A DNA stretch of 64,000 bases from IMG/VR virus record IMGVR_UViG_3300025727_000009, positions 1-64,000 of that record. One strand, given 5' to 3'. Shown piece after piece: positions 34,684-42,109 of the stretch; within the stretch, counting starts at the first letter, position 1, and each line of letters opens with the position of its first letter. Source of the stretch: a virus. Position numbers and translations under genes: made by a program. The notes under the pieces are model-generated. The model searched no databases. It saw nothing but the letters and a program-made list of their open reading frames with translations, and was not told the DNA's origin.

Positions 34684-36475
34684 GCAGGACGACGGAGCCG
34701 GCTTCAAAGATCGTGCGGTAGCCTCAGCAAGTCTGTGGCTGCCGCCCTGCGTGGATGATGTGGACTGGGCTCGTATCGAGGAGCGCAGCGTCGTCACACC
34801 TAAGCTTACATATGACCCGCGTCCGCTCATGACGACCCGAGCGGGGGCCACAATCAAAGGACCTGACGGGAAACCCATGCGCTTCGGGGAACTCCCGGAG
34901 CAAGTACCAATCTCCTTAGTGCGCGAGCTGGACGGCCACTTGGTGGTCCCCCGATACCTGTGCTCCGAAGAAACCGACAAGGTGGACTTCGAGTCCCCAC
35001 AACTTGAGGACGTCTGGAGTCAGATTGACTTCGGCAGCAGGATTGAGCCCAGGAACGTCGCCCAGAAAGCGGCATGGGAGGCCCTCTCCGAAGCCGGTAA
35101 CGGCACCCTCAAGCTATCGTGCGGCAAAGGGAAGACCGTGATGAGCCTGAAGAAGCTCGCGCAGCGGGGCTTCCCTGGCATCGTTCTGGTAAACAACCGC
35201 GGGCTGGCGCACCAGTGGAAGCTCAGCGCTATGAAGTTCTTGGACCTGGAGGACAAGGACATCGGGATGGTCACCTCCGGGCTATCCCACCGCGACGCCT
35301 ACCACATCCCGGACAACCCGAAACTTCTCGCAAAAGCGCTCGTGGACTGTGACTCGGAAATGGTCCAACTGATCCAGCAGCTGGAAAAGGTTGCAGGCCC
35401 GGGGTTTAACCCCCTCTCCGGGAAGCACGTCCAGGCGCTGGTAAACCGCATCTGCACCCCCATAGAGCGGCTCGACTATGAGGCCGGGCGGGCCAAGTGT
35501 CTGCACGCCTGGGCAGACGAGGGTAAAGCGCCCTTCACCCTGCTGCGGGACTACCGGGAGGTGCTCTTCAAGCACCGGCTCCTTCGGGACCGCATCGACG
35601 GGGAGACATCTGTCTGGAACCGCCCGTTGGTCATCAGCACCATCCAGTCCCTGGTGAGCGGGCTCGACGATTTCCCGCAGTGGATACGACAGCGGTTCGG
35701 GTCCGTCTTCTTTGATGAGGGGCACCACCTCCCTGCTGCCACGTTCATTCGGGCTATCGATGTGTTCCATGGTGCCCGGTTCAGCCTCACAGCTACACCA
35801 GAGCGCGACGACGGGCTTGAGGCCCTCATGTACGCACACACGGGTGGGGTCATCTACGAGGACATGGAGCCTGAATATCCAGCGGCTCTTTACTTCAAGG
35901 ACCTGCCCACCCGGCTGGCGACGGAAGACAAGGCTGTCCGCAAGGCTGTGTTCGACCGGCAGAGACGCATCAACCTCGGCATGCTCTACCAGTACCTCGC
36001 TATGGACCGCATCCGGAATCGACAAATCATCCGGCAGATGGTCATCCCCGCGCTGAACAAGGGCCGGGATGTATTGGTCCTGGCCCATGCGCAGGCCCAC
36101 CCGGAGCAGTTGGCGAAGGCGCTGCTACAGGTGAGTCCCACCTTGGCGAAAGCCTCAGGGGTCGGAGTCATCACTGGAGAGACCTCCGGGATTGACCGTG
36201 TTCGGATCCTCGCAAGCTGCCGGGCATGCTTCGCCACAATGGGGGTTGCCCTGGAGGGGCTGGACGCGCCGAAGAAGGACACGGTCGTGATGGCGAGCGC
36301 CTTCACCTCCTGGCGAATGCTGGTCCAGAGCAAGGGGCGCATCGAGCGGCTCTTTGAGGGCAAGCCCCAGCCGCTCTACCTCATCGTCTCTGACACAAAG
36401 ATAGACATCCTGAAAGGGATGTCCTGGGCACTGAAAAGGAAGCTACAGCGCAATGGCCTTGATTACAGCGGTTGA
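34637..36475 (+). CDS. UvsW/RAD25-like SF2 DNA helicase
   Basis: A 612-residue protein. Walker A is SCGKGKT (161-167), motif II is DEGHH (360-364), motif III is SLTATPER, and the C-terminal RecA-like domain has GVALEGLDAP and SKGRIERLFEG. A long insertion separates Walker A and motif II. The N-terminal 130 residues resemble the substrate-binding domain of UvsW-type helicases. It would remodel replication forks and recombination intermediates. It overlaps the upstream gene by 47 bases and the glycosylase by 23. LEKVAG near residue 250 is probably a chance match to the virion motif. Confidence 0.85.
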   Translation: MRILRPQQVPTTPCPEQDDGAGFKDRAVASASLWLPPCVDDVDWARIEERSVVTPKLTYDPRPLMTTRAGATIKGPDGKPMRFGELPEQVPISLVRELDGHLVVPRYLCSEETDKVDFESPQLEDVWSQIDFGSRIEPRNVAQKAAWEALSEAGNGTLKLSCGKGKTVMSLKKLAQRGFPGIVLVNNRGLAHQWKLSAMKFLDLEDKDIGMVTSGLSHRDAYHIPDNPKLLAKALVDCDSEMVQLIQQLEKVAGPGFNPLSGKHVQALVNRICTPIERLDYEAGRAKCLHAWADEGKAPFTLLRDYREVLFKHRLLRDRIDGETSVWNRPLVISTIQSLVSGLDDFPQWIRQRFGSVFFDEGHHLPAATFIRAIDVFHGARFSLTATPERDDGLEALMYAHTGGVIYEDMEPEYPAALYFKDLPTRLATEDKAVRKAVFDRQRRINLGMLYQYLAMDRIRNRQIIRQMVIPALNKGRDVLVLAHAQAHPEQLAKALLQVSPTLAKASGVGVITGETSGIDRVRILASCRACFATMGVALEGLDAPKKDTVVMASAFTSWRMLVQSKGRIERLFEGKPQPLYLIVSDTKIDILKGMSWALKRKLQRNGLDYSG

Positions 36476-37151
36476 CCCCCCGCTCTCTGACAAGCTGTGG
36501 GCGGTACAGAGGTGCTGGGCTAGTTGCGACAAGTGCGGGCTCTCGAAGTTCCGCTCTATGCCCGCCTACACCAAGGCGGAGCATGGGCCGCGCAAGCCAG
36601 AGCTTCTGTTCGTCACAGACCGCTTTGACCCCGCCGTTCTACAGACTCGTGAGTTCCCCACTGGAAACTACGAGGGGGTCTTACGCACCCTGCTGTCGAG
36701 CTTCGGCCACATCCCTGCGGACTACTGGTTCACGCCCGCAACCCTGTGCCCTACAACCGTTCCTGACCCCGACGACTGGCGGCCTCTTGAGTTGATGCCT
36801 GTCCCCAACCGGGCGCAAGTGTCGGCTTGTCGGCCGCGCCTACACGAGGAGATTCGGCTGCTCTGCCCGGAGATCATTGTGTGTCTTGGGAAGATGGCTG
36901 TTGAGGCTGTTTTCCCGAAGAACCCTCCCAAGTTTGTTCCCAACCTGGGGGAGATTGTAGAGCCACAAGTTTCTGGTGGTCTGTCCCCCATGGTAGTACC
37001 CTGCATGGTGACCTACAGCCTCAGTCATCTGTATCGAAATTGGGACATGTCAGAGGGCGGTTTGTGGAACACCGCCTTCAATCACATACAGCAAGCATCC
37101 GTCATCGCTAGGCACCTCCGCGAACAGCGGGGTGAAAATATTAGCGACTAA
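36453..37151 (+). CDS. Family 4-like uracil-DNA glycosylase
   Basis: A 232-residue protein. CWASCDKCGLSKFRS gives a Cys pair; LLFVTDRFDP stands where the catalytic GEAPG motif normally lies, so the active loop is altered. ACRPRLHEEIRLLCPEIIVCLGKMA matches the C-R-P...L...I...P..IV.LG core of iron-sulphur uracil glycosylases, and TYSLSHLYRN replaces the usual HPS motif. The changed catalytic motifs leave open whether it excises uracil or only binds damaged DNA. Its last codons and TAA stop lie inside palindrome copy 8. Confidence 0.7.
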   Translation: MALITAVDPPLSDKLWAVQRCWASCDKCGLSKFRSMPAYTKAEHGPRKPELLFVTDRFDPAVLQTREFPTGNYEGVLRTLLSSFGHIPADYWFTPATLCPTTVPDPDDWRPLELMPVPNRAQVSACRPRLHEEIRLLCPEIIVCLGKMAVEAVFPKNPPKFVPNLGEIVEPQVSGGLSPMVVPCMVTYSLSHLYRNWDMSEGGLWNTAFNHIQQASVIARHLREQRGENISD

Positions 37152-37153
37152 TA
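37139..37153. repeat. 15-bp palindrome copy 8 (TATTAGCGACTAATA)
   Basis: A perfect copy at the end of the glycosylase gene, where ATT AGC GAC TAA supplies the last residues (ISD) and the stop codon. In this frame the motif cannot be tolerated internally. Confidence 0.9.
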
Positions 37154-37166
37154 ATGGAGTCCGAAA

Positions 37167-37691
37167 ATGCGTTCGACCCTTCGCCGCCGTCGTCTCACTC
37201 AGCCTGAGGTTGCGACCGTCACCCCCGTCGTCGAGACAGGCGCCATCACCGCCGCCGAGACCGCCGCCCAGGCCAAGATTGATGCGCGAGACCGCATCAT
37301 CGCCGTGATGAAGGAGTTCATGGCTGAGAACCGGCCTGTCTTCACGCAGTTCATGGAGCTGACCGCCCGCGCCGAGACGGCAGAGGCGGAAGCCAAGGAG
37401 GCCATCCTCGCCATCGAGACCAGCGAGACCTGGAACTACAGCGAGACGACTCGCGGGGCCAAGCCCAGCACCCCGGTCTTCGACATCGCCCTCTTGCCCA
37501 ACGAGGTCCTCCTCACCCCCGGCATCATCAGGAGCATCGACAACGTCAAGCTGGAACAGATGGCCACGGGTACCCTGGCGCACTACGCCCAGGAGCTGGC
37601 CAACGCCAAGAAGCCGAACCCCAAGAACCCCTCGGTCAGCTTCGCGAACAAGACGCCCGCGTCCAAGAGCCTGAAGAAGCTCCTCGACTAG
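37167..37691 (+). CDS. Unknown helical protein
   Basis: A 174-residue protein with GGAG eight bases before ATG. The N-terminus is basic (MRSTLRRRRL), residues about 30-90 are helical and probably coiled (AETAAQAKIDARDRIIAV), and the C-terminus is Lys/Asn/Pro-rich. No known family. It lies between repair genes and the replicative helicase module. Confidence 0.5.
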   Translation: MRSTLRRRRLTQPEVATVTPVVETGAITAAETAAQAKIDARDRIIAVMKEFMAENRPVFTQFMELTARAETAEAEAKEAILAIETSETWNYSETTRGAKPSTPVFDIALLPNEVLLTPGIIRSIDNVKLEQMATGTLAHYAQELANAKKPNPKNPSVSFANKTPASKSLKKLLD

Positions 37692-38147
37692 GTGCTCCGC
37701 ATAGAGGCTGTCTTCAAGGTGGGGCCGGTTCACATAGGTGACTCGGTCTTCCACCCACCCGACCTACTGCACCACATGACCGAGGAGCTGCCCGTGAGGA
37801 AGATGAGGAAGCGAGCTGCGCCCGACCCCCCAACGCGGCCAGAGAAGCACGCAAACACCCCCTGCTGGCATCCAGTGGGGGCCACCATGCGTGCTCGGGG
37901 GAGGGCCTCCGGCGCGACGCACTACGGTCCGGGGGCGTGGGACAAAATCCCGTACACCCTCGAAGTAACCGGAGAGGTCGAACTCTACACGCCGGCTGCG
38001 TACACCCTCGAAGAGGTCCGTGAGACGCAGGACATCGCTGCCCAGCTCGCGAAGGGAGCAGTCCTCCGACACCTGCAGCCGTTTCACGAGGACCTCGTCG
38101 AGCAAATCAGAACAACCCTTTTCCCGGAGCTATTCAATGGCCGATGA
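37692..38147 (+). CDS. Unknown protein
   Basis: A 151-residue frame starting at GTG immediately after the previous stop. The central PEKHANTPCWHPVGATMRAR is basic; the C-terminal third (YTLEEVRETQDIAAQLA) is helical. No ribosome site is obvious and no family is recognised. It overlaps the next gene by 11 bases, which suggests real coupling. Confidence 0.45.
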   Translation: MLRIEAVFKVGPVHIGDSVFHPPDLLHHMTEELPVRKMRKRAAPDPPTRPEKHANTPCWHPVGATMRARGRASGATHYGPGAWDKIPYTLEVTGEVELYTPAAYTLEEVRETQDIAAQLAKGAVLRHLQPFHEDLVEQIRTTLFPELFNGR

Positions 38148-38421
38148 GCCTCTTGTCGAGATGCCGCAAGTGATCGCCAACGGGTGTCACCTGCTCAGCG
38201 TCAGCCTCGACTTCCAAAGTGGGGGCATGGTGCTGGCGGAGCCCAACATCACAGCCTTCGTTGCCCTGACACAAACCAAAGAAGGCGAGCAGCCGCGGGA
38301 GCTGGGTCGGATGGAACTTCGCGATGTCGGGGAGTTCGTTGAGGATGAAGCCCAGGCGCTGGTCTCCAAGCTCATCCCCACCATCATGGGCATCCTCGCC
38401 AAGGGAAATCCGGAGACCTGA
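38137..38421 (+). CDS. Small acidic protein
   Basis: A 94-residue protein from ATG 38137, with CGGAG upstream. It is acidic, with alternating hydrophobic residues (CHLLSVSLDFQSGGMVL) that suggest beta strands, then a helical C-terminus. Its stop is one base before the GTG of the helicase gene. No family recognised. Confidence 0.5.
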   Translation: MADEPLVEMPQVIANGCHLLSVSLDFQSGGMVLAEPNITAFVALTQTKEGEQPRELGRMELRDVGEFVEDEAQALVSKLIPTIMGILAKGNPET

Positions 38422-38422
38422 C

Positions 38423-39841
38423 GTGGCGGCAAACTGGGAACTTCAACTGGTGTCAGCCATCTTGTCCGCCGAGGACAGGAAGGAAGCGATGGCGTACGCG
38501 CTGGAGAATGGCATCAGGCTGGAGCTATTCGGCACCATGGCCCCGAGCACTGTGTGGGCCTGGATGCACAGCGTGTATACGAACCGGCGACGGTTTGGGG
38601 CTGTGCCTTCCCGCCAGAAGGCTTTGGAGCAGTTCAAAAACCTTGAGCTGCCTACGCCCATAGAGGAGCTAGAGACCCTTGTAGACTACGTCAAGTCCTC
38701 CCACATCCACCGTAAGACCACCTTGCTGGTGGCTGACTGGGAGGCCGAGGCCAAAGCCAACCCCATCCAGGCGCTCACGGAACTCAAGAGCAAGCTCGAC
38801 ACACTCACCGAAACCGAGATTAGGTCGGACGACGTCGTCTGGCGTGAGCGCGCGTTCACTGACCTACTGGAGAACCTTGGAGCGAAAGATGAGAACGCCG
38901 GCCTAACGGGGCTTCCTTTCCCGTGGGCGGTCATGAACGAGAACACCGGGGGACTTCAGCCAGGAGACCTTGTGCTCTTGTGGGCGCTGCCCAAGTCGAA
39001 AAAGACCTGGATAGGTCTCGTGATGGCGAACTACCTGATGGAGTGCGGGTACCGGGTCCTCGTCTACTCCAAGGAGATGGTGTGGGACAAGATTCGGGAC
39101 CGGATTGCCTGCATCAAAGCGATGATTGGATACGCAGGCTTCACGAAGAACACCCTGCGTGCCGATGAGCGCTTCAGGCTGCTTGCGGCTATTGAGCAGA
39201 CGGTCAGCGCTGAGTACCCCGGTGAACTCATCTTCACGAGCTGCGACAGGCCGGATGGGTCCGCTGGTGGCCCCGCAGAACTCCGGGCCAAGATCCAGAC
39301 GTACAAGCCGCACTTCGTCTTCCTGGACTCCAGCTACATGCTGGAGCTACCGGGGGTCAAAGACGCGTACGACTGGCGGGCCATCGCGGGAATTACCCGC
39401 GCTCTGAAGCAAATCAGCAAGTCCACGGGCATTCCCATGCTCGCCATCATGCAGGAGAACGAGCGCCTCGCGCTGAAGTACGGGAACAAGGGCCGCGGCA
39501 CGGCCTCCATCTCGATGTTCTCCAACATGATTCAGGACGCTGACGTTGGCATCCGGGTAGTCAACCATCCGACTCGCGATGAGACATCGCTGGTGATGGC
39601 CGCCTGCCGAGAGACCAACTGGCCGGGCTGTACCATCCACACCAAGCTCTGCCAGAACTTCGACTACGCGCACGACCATCTCTACGGTATCGAGGAGGTC
39701 AGCGATGCCGAGGAAGAGGGGATGCCCGACCCGCCAGAGGACCTGCCGGATATTCGACCTGGGGCCTCCTTCGCAGACCAGTACCTGAACCCCGACGCGG
39801 ACTTCGACCTGAATCCCACCGAGCCTGAACCCGAGGCGTAG
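38423..39841 (+). CDS. DnaB-like replicative helicase with unusual Walker A
   Basis: A 472-residue protein from GTG 38423, with CGGAG upstream. The N-terminal helical domain leads to GGLQPGDLVLLWALPKSKKT (176-195), where the nucleotide loop reads ALPKSKKT instead of G-x-P-x-x-G-K-T; both usual glycines are gone but Lys-Thr remains. VFLDSSYML is motif II-like; a later segment, ASISMFSNMIQDADVGIRVV, resembles DnaB motif H4. The C-terminal 50 residues are acidic. It is followed by primase, the usual pairing. It should unwind DNA 5'-3' at the fork. Confidence 0.85.
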   Translation: MAANWELQLVSAILSAEDRKEAMAYALENGIRLELFGTMAPSTVWAWMHSVYTNRRRFGAVPSRQKALEQFKNLELPTPIEELETLVDYVKSSHIHRKTTLLVADWEAEAKANPIQALTELKSKLDTLTETEIRSDDVVWRERAFTDLLENLGAKDENAGLTGLPFPWAVMNENTGGLQPGDLVLLWALPKSKKTWIGLVMANYLMECGYRVLVYSKEMVWDKIRDRIACIKAMIGYAGFTKNTLRADERFRLLAAIEQTVSAEYPGELIFTSCDRPDGSAGGPAELRAKIQTYKPHFVFLDSSYMLELPGVKDAYDWRAIAGITRALKQISKSTGIPMLAIMQENERLALKYGNKGRGTASISMFSNMIQDADVGIRVVNHPTRDETSLVMAACRETNWPGCTIHTKLCQNFDYAHDHLYGIEEVSDAEEEGMPDPPEDLPDIRPGASFADQYLNPDADFDLNPTEPEPEA

Positions 39842-39843
39842 CC

Positions 39844-40863
39844 ATGCTGCTGTTCGACACCGTTGAGCTGCTGCGGCCATACATGCGCTTTGGGCACTAC
39901 GGCGAAGGTGCCCACGACCTTCCTGCCTACTGCCCGTTCCACGAGCGGAGTAGCCGCCCAACGCTCTACATCTACGTGGGGCCGCCCACTGATACCAAGT
40001 TCCCTGGGGCGGCGTTCTGCTTCAAGTGCAACGAAGGCTGGTCCCTCCCGGGCCTCCTCAGTGCAGTTGAGGCGCCGAGCAGCATCGTCAAGCAGGTCCG
40101 TGACCACCTGGGGCAGCTCCCGAAACCCAAGCGCGACCCTGGAAACCTAGTCGACCTGGAGATGGACACCCTGCCCGAAGCGCTGCTTGGGGCGTACGAG
40201 TTCATCCCCAAGGCCCTGCTCGACGACGGCTTCACCCGAGAGACCATCCAGCTCCACGACCTCGGGTTCGACCGGATGAAGAAGCGCATCACGTTTCCCA
40301 TCCGAAACCACCATGGCCAGTTCGTTGCCCTGTCGGGCCGGGCGGTCCGTGAGTGGGACCCCATGCGCTACAAGGTCTACACAGGGAAAGACTTTGGCAT
40401 CGGGCAGAAATACGACCCCCCGAAAGGGAAGGTGTTATGGGGGCTCGACAAGTTCTGGATGACCCGCCTCACGGCGGGAAAAGACCTGCCTCCCCTCATC
40501 CTATGTGAGGGGTTCAAAGCCAAGATGTGGGTCGAGCAAGCTGGGTTCCCGCACTCCGTCGCGTTGATGGGGACGTGGGTCACAAAAGAGCAGCTTTTCC
40601 TCTTGCAATGTATATCAAGCAGGATAATACTACTGCTTGACAATGACATCCCTGGCATCACCGCAGTCAACAAGCAAGCCGAGCGGCTCGTCCGCCAGGG
40701 GCTTGAACTGGAGTTTGGGAACTACGGCACCCGGGACGAAATCAGCCCGGACGACCTGAGCATCGAACGAGTGAACCAAGCCATCGATACGAGTCTCACT
40801 CTGCGCCAATGGAGAAACTTCCATGACGTCGAGCGGCCTCCGCTGAAGAAATACAATGAGTAA
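39844..40863 (+). CDS. DnaG-type primase
   Basis: A 339-residue protein. CPFH (30-33) and CFKC (59-62) form the CHC2-type zinc site. The TOPRIM core shows ILCEGFKAKMW, then IILLLDNDIPG for the acidic metal-binding pair. It is shorter than bacterial DnaG and lacks a clear helicase-binding C-terminal domain, which is common in phages. It begins two bases after the helicase stop, so the two are probably translated together and synthesise lagging-strand primers. Confidence 0.88.
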   Translation: MLLFDTVELLRPYMRFGHYGEGAHDLPAYCPFHERSSRPTLYIYVGPPTDTKFPGAAFCFKCNEGWSLPGLLSAVEAPSSIVKQVRDHLGQLPKPKRDPGNLVDLEMDTLPEALLGAYEFIPKALLDDGFTRETIQLHDLGFDRMKKRITFPIRNHHGQFVALSGRAVREWDPMRYKVYTGKDFGIGQKYDPPKGKVLWGLDKFWMTRLTAGKDLPPLILCEGFKAKMWVEQAGFPHSVALMGTWVTKEQLFLLQCISSRIILLLDNDIPGITAVNKQAERLVRQGLELEFGNYGTRDEISPDDLSIERVNQAIDTSLTLRQWRNFHDVERPPLKKYNE

Positions 40864-40879
40864 GGAAGGAGTCCCGTCC

Positions 40880-42097
40880 ATGAGTACGTGGGCCGATTGG
40901 AGCGCGTCCAACAAGGATGCACAGCAGGCCGCTAAGGCCACCGTGAACAAGCGTCAAGGAACCCCGCCCATCTGGCGACTGCGTCAGGACTTGCGTTGGC
41001 GTCCGCAGGCTGACCCCGGGGCTGGTCAGCGGCACCCAAATGTAGCCGCCATCGAGTACGACCCCATCCGCATGCGCTTCGTCATGCAGGAGGATGGCCC
41101 CTGGACCCACCTGATGGGGAAGTGGGTGTGGGACGGCAAGCGTAACCGCTTCGTCATCTCCAACTCGTGGAACAACCAGAAGCCCGTCCCCTGTCTGCTC
41201 TGGTACGCCTGCGTCAGCGAGGGCGACGAGGAGGAGAAGCAGCGCTTCTTCGCGGACGACATGTACGCCCTGGAGGTCGAGCTTCTCGAAGACTTCCACG
41301 TCGAGCAGGTCCCCATGAAGAAGCAGGGCCGGTTCTACGAGAACTGGCACCGCTGCGAGGGCGTAGACGAAGACGGCAAGAGCCTCTGCAAGCGCTGCGA
41401 CGATGAAGGCGAGACGGTCTTCGGCCGGAAGGTCTTCGTCCTCTTCTTCGACCGCTCGAAGAAGCAGTTCGAGGAGATGATCGAGACCAAGGGCGACGCC
41501 TGCGCTGGGTGCCAGGAAGGCACCATCAACGTCTACGGCTACGTCTGCTCCAACGAGGCGTGTGACCACGTCTTCGGGCACAAGAAGAACGGCCCGGAGT
41601 ACACGGAGCACGAGGCGAAGGCGTGGGAGGAGAATGAGGTCAAGTGCCCCAAGTGCAAGGAAGAGGATTGGCCGACTCCGCTGTTCCGCTGCCTCCACCG
41701 GAAGGGGTACGGGAAGAACCGCAAGTGGGTGGCTGGCTGCGACGAGCCCATCTACGAGAACCCGTGGGCCTACACCTACCTCATCAAGACCACCAAGGCA
41801 GGGCGGTCGGACTCCTACGCCATCGAGGGGTTTGAGTTCATCGAGGACGGCGACCTGCCCGAGCTGACTGGCATCCCCGCGGCACTGCGGGAGCTGGACA
41901 TGGAAGAGCTTCTGGGGCGCATCGACCTCAAGAGCCAGAAGTTCGCGCTCAACCTGGATTCCACCCCGTTCGACCTCGACGACGCACAGCAGGTGCTCGA
42001 CCGCTTCTTCGCGGCCGATGCTGACGTCGAAGACGCGGACTCCATCCCCATCGAAGACGGCGACATGCCCGACATCGACGACCCGACCCCCTACTGA
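40880..42097 (+). CDS. Zinc-ribbon protein with acidic tail, candidate ssDNA-binding protein
   Basis: A 405-residue protein. The start at ATG 40880 has AAGGAG eight bases upstream. The N-terminal 30 residues are basic. Cysteine pairs recur: CKRC, CAGC with CSNEAC, and CPKC with a later C, giving two or three zinc ribbons around residues 155-270. The C-terminus is very acidic (DADVEDADSIPIEDGDMPDI), as in T4 gp32 and T7 gp2.5, where such tails bind partner proteins. The position between primase and DNA polymerase supports an SSB role, but no OB-fold can be confirmed by eye. Confidence 0.6.
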   Translation: MSTWADWSASNKDAQQAAKATVNKRQGTPPIWRLRQDLRWRPQADPGAGQRHPNVAAIEYDPIRMRFVMQEDGPWTHLMGKWVWDGKRNRFVISNSWNNQKPVPCLLWYACVSEGDEEEKQRFFADDMYALEVELLEDFHVEQVPMKKQGRFYENWHRCEGVDEDGKSLCKRCDDEGETVFGRKVFVLFFDRSKKQFEEMIETKGDACAGCQEGTINVYGYVCSNEACDHVFGHKKNGPEYTEHEAKAWEENEVKCPKCKEEDWPTPLFRCLHRKGYGKNRKWVAGCDEPIYENPWAYTYLIKTTKAGRSDSYAIEGFEFIEDGDLPELTGIPAALRELDMEELLGRIDLKSQKFALNLDSTPFDLDDAQQVLDRFFAADADVEDADSIPIEDGDMPDIDDPTPY

Positions 42098-42109
42098 CCG
42101 GAGTACCCC

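Noticed and set aside
34637-36475. LEKVAG in the UvsW-like helicase as a maturation site
   Set aside because: A single match in a non-virion gene, within a region likely to be folded; taken as background for the motif.
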